Positions 36,316 to 44,985 are shown, numbered from the stretch's first letter. The stretch: 64,000 nucleotides of DNA from Flavobacterium psychrophilum (GCA_945872245.1 CAMBZB010000005.1:24654-88653); one strand, 5' to 3'. Translations and numbers: made by a program. The notes: generated from the sequence alone by a model not told the origin.

Positions 36316-37578
36316 ATGGTAAAAGATTTATTCGAAAGAATTCAAAACAATAAAGGACCATTGGGAAAATGGGCCTCACAAGCCGAAGGTTATTTTGTTT
36401 TTCCAAAATTAGAAGGAGAATTGGGACCGAGAATGCAGTTTCAGGGAAAAGATATTTTGAACTGGAGTTTGAATGATTACTTGGGCTTAGCGAATCATCC
36501 CGAAGTGCGTAAAGCTGATGCTGACGCTGCCATACAATATGGGGCAGCTTATCCGATGGGTGCCCGTATGATGAGCGGCCATACCAAATACCACGAACAA
36601 TTAGAGGAAGAATTGGCGGCTTTTGTAATGAAAGAATCTGCTTATTTATTGAATTTTGGCTACCAAGGCATCATGTCAACCATTGACGCTTTGGTGACTA
36701 GAAACGATGTGATTGTTTATGATGTCGATGCGCATGCGTGTATCATCGACGGGGTTCGTTTGCATAGCGGAAAGCGTTTTACTTACCGTCATAACGACGT
36801 GGAAAGTATGGAAAAAAACCTGCAACGTGCCACAAAATTAGCCACTGAACAGGGAGGTGGGATTTTATTCATTACCGAAGGTGTTTTTGGGATGCGAGGA
36901 CAACAAGGCAAGTTGAAAGAAGTTGTAGCGATGAAAAAGAAATACAATTTCCGATTATTGGTCGATGATGCCCACGGTTTTGGTACACTTGGAAAAACGG
37001 GTGCTGGTGCAGGTGAGGAGCAAGGGGTTCAAGACGACATTGATGTATACTTTTCCACTTTTGCAAAATCGATGGCAAATATTGGTGCTTTCGTGGCGGC
37101 CGATAAAGCGATTATCGATTACTTAAAATACAACTTACGTTCGCAAATGTTTGCCAAAGCGTTGCCTATGATTCAAACCATCGGCTCCTTGAAACGATTG
37201 GAACTCTTGCGGAATTCATCCGAAATTAAAGATAAACTTTGGGTAAATGTAAACGCCTTACAAAACGGATTGAAATCTAGGGGGTTTAATATTGGCGATA
37301 CTAATACTTGTATTACACCGGTTTACCTAGAAGGAAGTGTTCCTGAAGCGATGGTTATGGTAAACGATTTGAGAGAGAATTATGGAATTTTCTTGTCGAT
37401 TGTAATTTATCCGGTAATTCCAAGAGGAATAATTTTACTGCGCATGATACCAACAACTTCTCATACTTTGTCGGATGTTGATGAAACACTTACCGCCTTT
37501 GAAGCCATCCGCGAGAAATTGGAAAACGGAACCTATAAAGAAATTGCCAGTAAAACTACAGTTGATTTGGACGCTTAA
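36316..37578 (+). CDS. Alpha-oxoamine synthase family acyltransferase (serine palmitoyl- or cysteate acyltransferase-like)
   Basis: PLP-dependent enzyme of 420 aa that condenses an amino acid with an acyl-CoA or acyl-ACP. Motifs are NDYLGLANHPEVRKA, the MGARMMSGHTKYHEQLEEELA loop, LVDDAHGFGTLGKTG (PLP-binding Asp-x-x-His) and the PLP Lys in FSTFAKSMANIGAFVA near residue 255. The DDAHGFG variant and length separate it from BioF and Kbl. In Flavobacteria such enzymes open sphingolipid or sulfonolipid synthesis, so an amino-lipid role is inferred. It is monocistronic, with promoter and terminator. Confidence 0.82.
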   Translation: MVKDLFERIQNNKGPLGKWASQAEGYFVFPKLEGELGPRMQFQGKDILNWSLNDYLGLANHPEVRKADADAAIQYGAAYPMGARMMSGHTKYHEQLEEELAAFVMKESAYLLNFGYQGIMSTIDALVTRNDVIVYDVDAHACIIDGVRLHSGKRFTYRHNDVESMEKNLQRATKLATEQGGGILFITEGVFGMRGQQGKLKEVVAMKKKYNFRLLVDDAHGFGTLGKTGAGAGEEQGVQDDIDVYFSTFAKSMANIGAFVAADKAIIDYLKYNLRSQMFAKALPMIQTIGSLKRLELLRNSSEIKDKLWVNVNALQNGLKSRGFNIGDTNTCITPVYLEGSVPEAMVMVNDLRENYGIFLSIVIYPVIPRGIILLRMIPTTSHTLSDVDETLTAFEAIREKLENGTYKEIASKTTVDLDA

Positions 37579-37610
37579 TTTATAACACTTAGTGTTCAGA
37601 TAGAATATAT

Positions 37611-37640
37611 AATCCATTCGTTTTGCGAATGGATTTTTTT
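37611..37640 (+). terminator. Intrinsic terminator after the alpha-oxoamine synthase gene
   Basis: AATCCATTCG (37611-37620) pairs perfectly with CGAATGGATT (37626-37635) across a five-base loop, followed by a T-run to 37640. Confidence 0.85.
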
Positions 37641-38086
37641 TACTGCGTTGTAGTATAGCATTCGGTATTATAAAATAGTCCTATTGTCATTTCGATTAGA
37701 GTCCAGAACTATTAAGAGATCTCGACTGCGCGCGATATTAATGGTATTAAGTTAAGGAATTTTTAAATTGTATCGTTTTTATTTTTTAATGGCTAAAGGT
37801 TATATTTTATTTTTATAATTTTCTACTTCCCGTTCATCCATCACTCAATTTGAAACGCTTTCTTTTTTTTCTTTTGAAATAATTAATTCTGAGGGATTCG
37901 TTTTGCAACATTCTAGACTAACATACGGTTGATGTTTTTTATGAATTTTGGATGGTTTTAAGACATCGTCTGTCTTGAGGGAGGAATATTTTACAACAAA
38001 AATAAAATAGACAATAAGAAGCTGTGCTTATGCAGGTTAATTATTTGTAGTGTGATTTTTGACTTAAACGCATGGCAATAAAAAAG
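37641..38086. other. Gene-free stretch with a dispersed-repeat fragment
   Basis: No supported gene. Positions 37687-37740 begin GTCATTTCGAT and contain AAGAGATCTCGACTGCGCGC. They resemble the GTCATTTCGA...GAGATCTC intergenic repeat common in Bacteroidetes chromosomes. Related words occur at 20639 (GTCATTTCGATAG) and 60744 (GTCTTTGCGAGC...GCAATCTC). The remainder is AT-rich filler. Confidence 0.4.
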
Positions 38087-38137
38087 GGTTTTTACTAACA
38101 CTCCCTAAAATTGTTTAGCAAATGTTTAGTAAAAACC
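38081..38137 (-). terminator. Likely terminator of the tRNA cluster
   Basis: Perfect 12-bp arms GGTTTTTACTAA (38087-38098) and TTAGTAAAAACC (38126-38137) with a 27-nt loop. On the minus strand the stem is followed by CCC and a T-run (38085-38081). It lies 30 bp past the tRNA-Leu gene. Confidence 0.6.
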
Positions 38138-38167
38138 TCTATAACCCCTATAAATAGGTAATAATTG

Positions 38168-38250
38168 TGACCACGGCGGGATTTGAACCCGCACGCCCTT
38201 GCGAGCACCAGCCCCTCAAGCTGGCAAGTCTACCGTTTCTCCACGTGGCC
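38168..38250 (-). tRNA. tRNA-Leu (anticodon GAG)
   Basis: The minus strand folds as an 83-nt class-II tRNA: acceptor GGCCACG/CGTGGTC plus discriminator A, anticodon stem CCAGC/GCTGG with loop TTGAGGG (GAG), a long variable arm GTGCTCGCAAGGGC, and T-arm GCGGGTTCAAATCCCGC. CCA is not encoded. Confidence 0.95.
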
Positions 38251-38290
38251 TATAAACCAAAAAAGTCAAGCAGTAAGCTCGACCTTTTAG

Positions 38291-38363
38291 TGACCCGACT
38301 GGGGCTCGAACCCAGGACCCCATCATTAAAAGTGATGTGCTCTACCAACTGAGCTATCGAGTC
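38291..38363 (-). tRNA. tRNA-Lys (anticodon TTT), second copy
   Basis: 73 nt on the minus strand: acceptor GACTCGA/TCGGGTC plus A, anticodon loop CTTTTAA between CATCA/TGATG, T-loop GGTTCGAGCC. The gene sequence is identical to the copy at 38402, separated by 38 bp. Confidence 0.96.
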
Positions 38364-38401
38364 AATGCTTCAAGAAAGGGATGTTTAAATAACAAAAAAT
38401 G

Positions 38402-38474
38402 TGACCCGACTGGGGCTCGAACCCAGGACCCCATCATTAAAAGTGATGTGCTCTACCAACTGAGCTATCGAGTC
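38402..38474 (-). tRNA. tRNA-Lys (anticodon TTT), first copy
   Basis: 73 nt, identical to 38291-38363. It is first in the minus-strand Lys-Lys-Leu tRNA cluster. A strong promoter lies just upstream. Confidence 0.96.
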
Positions 38475-38488
38475 ATTTCCCTTTCTTG

Positions 38489-38529
38489 AATGCGGGTGCA
38501 AATATAAGGTCTTATTTTTAACTATTCAA
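38489..38529 (-). promoter_or_regulatory. Promoter of the tRNA cluster
   Basis: On the minus strand: TTG (38529-38527), 20 bp, TATATTTG (38506-38499), then CACCCGCATT. The string TTTGCACCCGCATT is the same as at the promoter at 63718, and the promoter at 63898 has TTTGCACCCGCTTT. Confidence 0.75.
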
Positions 38530-38601
38530 AGGTATTTTACTATAAATTTGTCTTTTTTTAACAAACCCCTTTAACGCCTTAATCCATAAGGTTTTATTCA
38601 A

Positions 38602-39120
38602 ATGAGAAAAATTATTTTATTAGGTTATATGGGTTGTGGCAAGTCTACAATCGCCAGTAGGCTCTCGAAAAGAACCGGAATTCCCTTTGTGGATTTGGAT
38701 AAAAGGATCGAAGAACGAACCAACTTATCTATTAATGAAATTTTTGAACAAAAAGGGGAGCTCTATTTCCGAAAATTGGAACGGGAAATTTTTATCGAAT
38801 TGTTGCATTCTACCGAAACTCAAATTATTGGGCTTGGGGGAGGAACACCTTGTTATGCCAATAACCACGAACTCCTAAAAGGAGCCGGTATTTTCTCCAT
38901 CTACCTCAAAGCTTCGGTTGAAACCTTAACGAATCGATTGGTTTCCAACAAAAGCAAACGGCCTTTAATTTCCAATAAGAGTGAGGAAGAAATCAAGGAA
39001 TTTATCGCCAAGCATCTTTTCGAAAGAAGTTTTTATTACAATCAAGCCCAAAATGTAGTCTCTATCGATGGTAAAACCAAAGACGAGACCGTTGAGGACA
39101 TCCTAGAAATCCTAGCTTAA
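38602..39120 (+). CDS. aroK: Shikimate kinase
   Basis: ATP-dependent phosphorylation of shikimate in the aromatic amino-acid pathway; 172 aa, usual size. Walker A is LLGYMGCGKSTIASRL (residues 5-20). The shikimate-binding DLDKRIEERTNLSINEIFEQKGE supplies Asp and Arg. LGLGGGTPCY-like IIGLGGGTPCY and the lid Arg in KSKRPLIS are also present. The gene converges on the phosphoribosyltransferase gene and overlaps its 3' end by 9 bp. Confidence 0.95.
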   Translation: MRKIILLGYMGCGKSTIASRLSKRTGIPFVDLDKRIEERTNLSINEIFEQKGELYFRKLEREIFIELLHSTETQIIGLGGGTPCYANNHELLKGAGIFSIYLKASVETLTNRLVSNKSKRPLISNKSEEEIKEFIAKHLFERSFYYNQAQNVVSIDGKTKDETVEDILEILA

Positions 39121-39612
39121 ATACGCATAACTATTTCCGCTTTCATCAAACACTACTTGCACGTGCTCGAGAGAAGAAGTGGAAAGGGATATACCCTTGA
39201 AATCAGCTTTTACGGGGTATTTTTTATGGTTGCGGTTTACCAATACCGCTGTTTTGAATTTTTTCAGAGGAACGTCTAGAAAATGCCTTACGGCATAAAT
39301 CAAAGTTGTTCCTGAATTTAAAACGTCATCAACAAGAACGAGTCCTTTGTTCGTGTATTGCTCTTTTGCCAAAGAAGTGTGAATGGGCAATTCTGGGTTT
39401 TGTTTGTTGACTTGCACTTCGCAAAGCGACACTTTCAAAGGCGAAATAGTTTTCAGGGCTTCGGTAATTTTTCGGGCAAATATAAACCCGTTGGTGGTAA
39501 TTCCGGCGATGACAATTTCATCTTCGTCTACAAAGGTTTCATAGATTTGATAGGCGATTCTTTTGATGGTATGCTCGATTTCTTGATTCGATAAGATAAT
39601 ATTTTGGCTCAT
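39112..39612 (-). CDS. Phosphoribosyltransferase (PyrR/Hpt-like)
   Basis: Type-I PRTase of 166 aa. The PRPP loop is GLVLVDDVLNSGTTLIYAVRHFL (about residues 90-112), with an N-terminal hood of FVDEDEIVIAGITTNGFIFARKI. It probably salvages a purine or pyrimidine base or regulates pyrimidine genes; the sequence does not decide. It is followed by the S4-domain gene upstream on the same strand (58-bp gap), a pairing often seen in Flavobacteria. Confidence 0.88.
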   Translation of the reverse strand: MSQNIILSNQEIEHTIKRIAYQIYETFVDEDEIVIAGITTNGFIFARKITEALKTISPLKVSLCEVQVNKQNPELPIHTSLAKEQYTNKGLVLVDDVLNSGTTLIYAVRHFLDVPLKKFKTAVLVNRNHKKYPVKADFKGISLSTSSLEHVQVVFDESGNSYAYLS

Positions 39613-39670
39613 TTTTTATGGATTTTTATTGAGATTTGAAGTTTGTTTTTAGTACTGTTGCTTTCTTTTT

Positions 39671-40045
39671 TTATTCCGTTTTTTGATTTCCAAAATCATC
39701 GATATCCCTACGGTCTTTTTTTGTTGGACGCCCATCACCATTTTTTCGATAATGTTCCTTGGATAATTTCAATAGTTCTAAATGTTCATAGGCTTCTGCC
39801 GGAGTTTCGTTTTTTCGATACACATCCACCAGTTTCGCACCCACACGATTTTCTGGAATGTCCAATACGGTGATGATTTGGGTGATTTGGTCTTTTCGAA
39901 ACGTGATTTTGTCGGTGGCAAAAACTTCCTTTGATGCTTTGGCAACCTGCCCATTTACGGTGATATGGTTTTTTTTGCACGCTTCGGTCACCATGTTTCG
40001 CGTTTTATAATAACGCACGCACCATAAATATTTGTCTATTCTCAT
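39671..40045 (-). CDS. S4-domain RNA-binding protein (Hsp15/HslR-like)
   Basis: A small basic protein of 124 aa. The S4 motif MRIDKYLWCVRYYKTRNMVTEACKKNHITVNGQVAK occupies residues 1-37, and the C-terminus is highly charged. Hsp15-type proteins bind 50S subunits with stalled nascent chains. A longer reading frame extends to 40111, but its extra 22 residues are not S4-like and would overlap the promoter region of the divergent lipoprotein gene, so ATG at 40045 is chosen. Confidence 0.88.
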   Translation of the reverse strand: MRIDKYLWCVRYYKTRNMVTEACKKNHITVNGQVAKASKEVFATDKITFRKDQITQIITVLDIPENRVGAKLVDVYRKNETPAEAYEHLELLKLSKEHYRKNGDGRPTKKDRRDIDDFGNQKTE

Positions 40046-40123
40046 AAATTTTCCAAAATCGAAGTTAAATAGTACGCAAAAATAATTCAAAATTGTATCT
40101 TGCGCACTCAAAAATTAGCTATA

Positions 40124-41149
40124 ATGAACAAATTTAAGTTTTATTTTATTGTATTAATTACAACCCTCTCTTTATTTTCCTGTTCAAAGAATGATACCCC
40201 TGCCGAAATCACCCCACCTAAAGATTATTCAGAACAATATAAAGTTGATACTGCAGTTATTGAAGCCTATTTAGACACTCATTATTTGGATATGGATTTA
40301 GCGGATGAAAATTTTGCTGATAAAGATGTTGTAATTAAACCAATCCCTATTGATGGTTCACAACGTCGTATTAAGTCTTATGAGGCTAATGCAACTGAAG
40401 GCAGTACTGATTTTCCTCAACTTTGGAGTAGGAACGTAAGCCTTCATGGCGTTTCCTATAAAGTTTATTATTTAGTTTTAAGACAAGGAGTAGGGCAATC
40501 GCCAACTAATGCAGATGCTGTATTGGCTTCCTATAGTGGGAGTTATTTGCAAAATACTACCGCTACAGATTTACCTTCAGTTACTGCCACCCTATTTGAA
40601 GAATCTAAATTTCCAAATCAATTTTTCAATCTTTTAGGAACCATAAAAGGCTGGGGGGAAATTTTTCCGCAATTTAAAACAGGTAGTTACGATTCTAATA
40701 ATGATGATGGTACAGTAACATTTACTGATTTCGGTGCTGGGGTGATGTTTATCCCTTCTGGACTAGCTTATTTTCAAAATGGTCCTGGTTCTATACCTTC
40801 CTATGCGCCACTAGTATTTAGTTTTAAATTATATGAAATTCAAAGGTTGGATTCTGACGGTGATGGTATTTTAAATTATCAAGAAGATTTGGATGGGGAT
40901 GGTTATATGTACGATTATAGAAATTTAGTTAATTACCCTACTACACCTTCCACAAATCCTGATGATACGGACGGCGATGGTATTCCGAATTTCGTAGACA
41001 TTGATGACGATGGGGACAATTATACGACAAAGTTGGAATTGAAAAAGCCCGATGGAACATATCATACCTTTGAAACGGTCCCAAGTTGTTCAGGTCAAAC
41101 AGTGAAGCGATATTTGACAGCAAATTGCAAACCTCCTTATGCAGAATAA
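40124..41149 (+). CDS. FKBP-like lipoprotein with calcium-type DxDGDG repeats
   Basis: A 341-aa lipoprotein. The signal ends in the lipobox LFSC (residues about 16-19). The middle (residues about 110-245, GVSYKVYYLVLRQG to PLVFSFKLYEIQ) resembles an FKBP-type peptidyl-prolyl isomerase fold, including GAGVMFIPSGLAYF. Then come DSDGDGILNYQEDLDGDGY and DTDGDGIPNFVDIDDDGD, thrombospondin-3-like calcium repeats. It is probably surface or periplasmic. ATG at 40124 is preferred over 40100 because it gives a proper lipoprotein signal. Isomerase activity is unproven. Confidence 0.8.
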   Translation: MNKFKFYFIVLITTLSLFSCSKNDTPAEITPPKDYSEQYKVDTAVIEAYLDTHYLDMDLADENFADKDVVIKPIPIDGSQRRIKSYEANATEGSTDFPQLWSRNVSLHGVSYKVYYLVLRQGVGQSPTNADAVLASYSGSYLQNTTATDLPSVTATLFEESKFPNQFFNLLGTIKGWGEIFPQFKTGSYDSNNDDGTVTFTDFGAGVMFIPSGLAYFQNGPGSIPSYAPLVFSFKLYEIQRLDSDGDGILNYQEDLDGDGYMYDYRNLVNYPTTPSTNPDDTDGDGIPNFVDIDDDGDNYTTKLELKKPDGTYHTFETVPSCSGQTVKRYLTANCKPPYAE

Positions 41150-41151
41150 AA

Positions 41152-41182
41152 AAATGTCCCGAAACTTTCGGGACATTTTTTT
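41152..41182. terminator. Bidirectional terminator between lipoprotein and transketolase genes
   Basis: AAATGTCCCGAAA and TTTCGGGACATTT (41152-41164, 41166-41178) form a long stem with A-runs before and T-runs after, serving both converging genes. Confidence 0.85.
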
Positions 41183-41206
41183 GATTACAATTTTGACAAT
41201 GCTATT

Positions 41207-42160
41207 TTACTTTCTCTTGATTACTCTTTCCACCGCTGCCTCAATTGCTTGATTGTTCAGTTTGTATTTTTCCATTAGTTGTGCTGGTGTTCCGCTTTCG
41301 CCAAAGCTATCTTGAACAGCCACAAACTCTTGTGGAGTTGGCGTATTCAAAGCCAAAACTCTCGCCACGCTTTCGCCAAGACCTCCAAGGATATTGTGCT
41401 CTTCGGCAGTAACGATACATTTGGTTTTTGCCAATGATTTCAAAATGGCGGCTTCATCCAAGGGTTTTATGGTGTGAATGTTGATCACTTCTGCCGAAAT
41501 TCCTTTGGCTTCGAGAGCCTCAGCAGCGATTAGCGCTTCCCAAACTAAATGTCCGGTGGCTACAATCGTAACATCGGTTCCTTCGCTTAATACAATTGCT
41601 TTCCCTATTACGAATGGTTCGTCAGCAGGCATAAAGTTAGGCACCACAGGACGTCCAAAACGCAAATAAACGGGACCGTGATGGTCGGCAATGGCTAAAG
41701 TGGCCGCTTTGGTTTGGTTGTAATCACAAGTATTGATTACTGTCATTCCAGGCAACATTTTCATCAGTCCGATGTCTTCTAATATCTGGTGTGTTGCCCC
41801 ATCTTCACCCAAAGTCAATCCGGCGTGAGAAGCACAAATTTTCACGTTTTTCTCAGAATACGCCACAGATTGACGGATTTGGTCATACACCCTTCCAGTA
41901 GAAAAGTTGGCGAAAGTTCCCGTAAAAGGAATTTTTCCACCAATGGTTAATCCGGCAGCAATTCCAATCATGTTCGCTTCGGCAATCCCTATTTGGAAAA
42001 AACGCTCTGGATGATTTTTCTTGAAATCGTCAAATTTCAACGAGCCAATTAAATCCGCGCAAAGTGCCACAACGTTTTCATTGGTTTGACCTAGTTCAGT
42101 CATTCCCGCTCCGAAACCGGAACGAGTATCTTTACTTCCTGTATTTGTATATTTTTTCAT
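41207..42160 (-). CDS. Transketolase, C-terminal subunit
   Basis: Pyrimidine-binding and C-terminal domains of a split transketolase, 317 aa (pentose phosphate pathway). GFGAGMTELGQTNENVVALCADL begins the fold. FFQIGIAEANMIGIAAGL carries the catalytic Glu that activates thiamine diphosphate. FTGTFANFSTGRVYDQIRQSVAYS, SHAGLTLGEDGATHQILEDI and the C-terminal VTAEEHNILGGLGESVARV follow. It is encoded directly after the N-terminal subunit with an 86-bp gap that holds a heptameric repeat; together they equal one classical transketolase. Confidence 0.93.
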   Translation of the reverse strand: MKKYTNTGSKDTRSGFGAGMTELGQTNENVVALCADLIGSLKFDDFKKNHPERFFQIGIAEANMIGIAAGLTIGGKIPFTGTFANFSTGRVYDQIRQSVAYSEKNVKICASHAGLTLGEDGATHQILEDIGLMKMLPGMTVINTCDYNQTKAATLAIADHHGPVYLRFGRPVVPNFMPADEPFVIGKAIVLSEGTDVTIVATGHLVWEALIAAEALEAKGISAEVINIHTIKPLDEAAILKSLAKTKCIVTAEEHNILGGLGESVARVLALNTPTPQEFVAVQDSFGESGTPAQLMEKYKLNNQAIEAAVERVIKRK

Positions 42161-42210
42161 TTTTCTTTATTGAAGATTAAAAGATTTCTTAATTGAAAGA
42201 TTTTGTTTTG

Positions 42211-42245
42211 AATATAAAATCTGCAATATAAAATCTGCAATCTGA
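42211..42245. repeat. Heptameric repeat between transketolase halves
   Basis: Five 7-bp units alternating AATATAA and AATCTGC (ending AATCTGA), in strict register, running up to the stop codon of the N-terminal subunit at 42247. Confidence 0.8.
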
Positions 42246-42246
42246 T

Positions 42247-43101
42247 TTAATAGTCGCTTTCTCCTCCGGTATTATAGTTTTGGCCCAATGCATTTTCAAG
42301 TTGAGCATCGTTAGGTGCTTTCCCATGCCAAGCGTGACTGTACATCATGTAATCCACTCCATTCCCCATTTCGGTATGCAAAAGCACACAAACCGGTTTT
42401 CCTTTTCCAGTTCTTGATTTGGCATCGTTCATCCCGGCTATAATGGCCTCGATGTCATTACCTGCGGTAATTTCAAGAACATCCCAATCAAAGGCTTCAA
42501 ATTTGGCGCGAATACTTCCCATTGCCAAAACCTCGTCGGTAGTTCCGTCAATTTGTTTTCCGTTCAAATCAATGGTGGCAATTAGATTGTCTACCTTTTT
42601 GGCTGAAGCATACATAATGGCTTCCCAGTTTTGGCCTTCTTGCAATTCGCCATCCCCGTGTAAAGTGTAGATAAGATGAGTGTCGCCGTTTAATTTTTTT
42701 GCTTGTGCGGCACCAATTCCCACAGATAATCCCTGTCCAAGCGAACCCGAAGCCATTCTCACACCTGGCAAACCATCATGTGTTGTTGGGTGCCCTTGCA
42801 ATCTGGAATTAATAAGGCGGAAGGTTGCTAATTCCGAAACCGGAAAATAACCACTTCTTGCCAATACACTGTAGAATACCGGAGAAATATGGCCGTTCGA
42901 AAGAAAGAAAAGGTCTTCGCCGATTCCGTCCATATCAAAACCTTCTTTTCGTTCCATTAGGTTTTGGTATAATACAATCATAAATTCGGCACAGCCTAGT
43001 GAACCACCAGGATGACCTGAATTGACAGCGTGTACCATGCGAAGAATGTCTCTTCTGACTTGGATCGTTAAATCGTTTAATTGTTGTGTGTTGCGCTTCA
43101 T
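42247..43101 (-). CDS. Transketolase, N-terminal (thiamine diphosphate) subunit
   Basis: ThDP-binding half of the split transketolase, 284 aa. HAVNSGHPGGSLGCAEFMIVLY and SNGHISPVFYSVLARSGYF are at the N-terminus. LQGHPTTHDGLPGVRMASGSLGQGLSVGIGAA is followed by the ThDP/Mg motif LHGDGELQEGQNWEAIMYASAKKVDNLIATIDLN. The open frame extends to 43380, but the first 93 residues are not homologous. ATG at 43101 lies 25 bp after a consensus promoter box and begins MKRNTQQLNDL, so it is chosen. Confidence 0.93.
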   Translation of the reverse strand: MKRNTQQLNDLTIQVRRDILRMVHAVNSGHPGGSLGCAEFMIVLYQNLMERKEGFDMDGIGEDLFFLSNGHISPVFYSVLARSGYFPVSELATFRLINSRLQGHPTTHDGLPGVRMASGSLGQGLSVGIGAAQAKKLNGDTHLIYTLHGDGELQEGQNWEAIMYASAKKVDNLIATIDLNGKQIDGTTDEVLAMGSIRAKFEAFDWDVLEITAGNDIEAIIAGMNDAKSRTGKGKPVCVLLHTEMGNGVDYMMYSHAWHGKAPNDAQLENALGQNYNTGGESDY

Positions 43102-43126
43102 TTTAGATGTAAAAGTTAAAGTGCTG

Positions 43127-43157
43127 CAAATGTAATTTTTATTTTGGCGTAAGGCAA
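43127..43157 (-). promoter_or_regulatory. Promoter of the transketolase genes
   Basis: Minus strand: TTG (43157-43155), 20 bp, TACATTTG (43134-43127) followed by C. It fits the Flavobacterium consensus and also sets the start choice for the N-terminal subunit. Confidence 0.7.
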
Positions 43158-43317
43158 ATGATTTTTTAGAATAGTTGTCATGATTTGTTTGTCTATAAAT
43201 TTTGGATTTTTTGAATGTGTTATTATGTTTTCTTTGATGCGAAATGGTCGGATTTCCCTTTGCAAAGCAAATCGGTATTCTCTCGAATTCTAGAGTGGAA
43301 TTCGAGGAGCTAAAATT

Positions 43318-43345
43318 TACAAAAAAAGCCTGTAAAAACAGGCTT
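43318..43345 (-). terminator. Terminator after the frameshifted DUF892 gene
   Basis: Minus-strand stem AAGCCTG/CAGGCTT (43345-43326) followed by a T-run. The DUF892 paralogue at 45048 has the same stem in its terminator. Confidence 0.75.
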
Positions 43346-43380
43346 AAATCCCAATTTAAGGGGTTTGTGAGGCAGGCCAA

Positions 43381-43931
43381 TTACCAAATATCATCAGCGT
43401 CAGCAGCATCTGGATTAATGTCGGACATGGCAATTTTAGATAAAACAACGTCATTTTTTTTCTCTTCTTTAAGAGTCATGGCCAACAATTCTTCTGCTCT
43501 TTCTTCACCTAGTGTTACGGCATAGGAATGTAAGGTCCCATAACTGGCAATTCCATAATGCTCCATTTTTTGTACCACGGCAATAATTCCAGCATCGCGA
43601 ACAGCACCAAATGCGGTATCTTTCATGATACTATTACTTTCTTTTATCAATCCCTCCATAGAGGCACATTTTCTACCAACAGCCTTGGACCCGATAGAAT
43701 AAAATACTTTTTCTAAACGTGAAATTTGTCCTTCCGTTTCTGTCAAATGATTTTTTAAAGCCCGCACTAATTCAGGTGAAGAAGCGTTTTTAGTTATTTT
43801 CTGAATTGCTCCGGCCATAGTTTTTCTGACCAATAAATGTCCTTTAATTCGACTAAAAATAAATCCCTTAAACCTTGAGCGGCGTTCGACTGTGCTTTTA
43901 CAACACCTTGTCTCTTAGTAATTGTTTCCAT
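43381..43931 (-). pseudogene. Ferritin-like DUF892 (YciF-type) gene with a frameshift
   Basis: The major frame (43381-43833) encodes the helical core from AGAIQKITKNASSPELVRALKNHL to INPDAADADDIW. The true start is ATG at 43931, in another frame: METITKRQGVV, then QGLRDLFLVELKDIYWSEK. The two frames meet at about 43816-43827 within AGAAAAACTATGG; one missing base there would restore a 183-aa protein like that at 45048. It is a recent disablement or a homopolymer sequencing error. Such proteins are di-iron, stress-related helical bundles. Confidence 0.85.
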
Positions 43932-44200
43932 AATTGTTAATTTTTAAAGATTGATAATTTAATTAAATACTACAAAATGGGGCGTTGTTAACAAAAAAAA
44001 CATTGCTTCTTTAAGGAAGCCTTACGAAATTAAATAAAAAATAGTTTAAGTAATTGTAAATAAATGAATTAATATAAAAAAATATGGTGATTATTTCAGT
44101 GTTTTATATTTGAAATCAAAGTCACTTTTGATTTTATGGAATTAGAAATTAAACAGGCCACTTCCGATTTTGGATTTAATGCGTAATCGGTGTAGTATGC
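43932..44200. other. Gene-free stretch upstream of the DUF892 pseudogene
   Basis: AT-rich, no gene supported. It holds the presumptive promoter region of the DUF892 gene but no clear TAnnTTTG box was found. Confidence 0.4.
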
Positions 44201-44521
44201 TTATTTTACCATTTTATTTTGCAAACTCCTCCAGCCACCGCCATTGTATACTTGGGTGTAGCCGCTGGATTGTAAAATTTTTTTGGCTGATGCACTTCTC
44301 ATTCCAGAAGCACAACAGGTGATAATGGGTTGGTTTTTGTCTTTCAATTTGGATAAGTTGTCAGCTAATGCATCAACAGAAATATTTACTGCCCCTTTGA
44401 TGTGCCCTCCGGTAAATTCGCTTTTATAACGCACATCTAAAATTAGACCCCCTTCTTTTATTAATTTACTATAGTTTACCCCAGGTCCAATTCCGAATAA
44501 TCTTTTGATTAGCTGTATCAT
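44201..44521 (-). CDS. Rhodanese-like domain protein
   Basis: Single-domain sulfurtransferase-type protein, 106 aa. The core GGLILDVRYKSEFTGGHIKGAVNISVDAL is followed by the active-site loop ITCCASGMRSASAKKIL with the catalytic Cys near residue 70. The loop carries two adjacent Cys (CCASGMRS). It overlaps the preceding rhodanese gene by 4 nt (ATGA), so they are co-translated. Likely a persulfide carrier; partner unknown. Confidence 0.9.
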   Translation of the reverse strand: MIQLIKRLFGIGPGVNYSKLIKEGGLILDVRYKSEFTGGHIKGAVNISVDALADNLSKLKDKNQPIITCCASGMRSASAKKILQSSGYTQVYNGGGWRSLQNKMVK

Positions 44522-44811
44522 TTTGTTATATTGTTTTTTGATTTATAATAATTAACGTCAAGCCACGAACCTCCATTGTAGGATTCGATGCCGTGTTGCG
44601 ACAAAAATTGTTGTGCTTGTCCGCTTCTATTTCCTGAGGCACAACAAAGGATTAACGGTGCTTTAAGTTTTTGTAACTCTGCTATCCTTTGCGGAATTTC
44701 GTTCAGGGGAATATTGATGGAATCAGCAACATGGCCGCCCATAAATTCCTCATAAGTTCGCACATCCACTATTGTGCCTTGATTTTCTGAAATGATTTTT
44801 TCTATGTTCAT
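44518..44811 (-). CDS. Rhodanese-like domain protein
   Basis: A 97-aa rhodanese: TIVDVRTYEEFMGGHVADSINIPLNEI and the active-site loop LILCCASGNRSGQAQQFL (catalytic Cys near residue 63). ATG at 44811 (MNIEKIIS) is preferred over 44847, whose extra residues are unlike the family. It is paralogous to the downstream gene and shares the CCASGxRS loop. Both probably arose by tandem duplication. Confidence 0.9.
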   Translation of the reverse strand: MNIEKIISENQGTIVDVRTYEEFMGGHVADSINIPLNEIPQRIAELQKLKAPLILCCASGNRSGQAQQFLSQHGIESYNGGSWLDVNYYKSKNNITK

Positions 44812-44985
44812 TTTTTTTGATTTTAAACGGGTTATGATTTTACCCAATAAAGCGTTTGAAATTTTTAATAGGTCAAAAGTAACACAACGAAAAGGGTCAA
44901 TCGGTAACTTTAGTTACACAAGGGCTATTTATTTTTTGAAGACCACCCTTTTAAAATTAATCCTCAACATTTTTTGGTTATTTTC

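Noticed and set aside
43102-43380. 93-residue N-terminal extension of the transketolase subunit
   Set aside because: It includes the promoter and the terminator region of the neighbour and has no similarity to the family.
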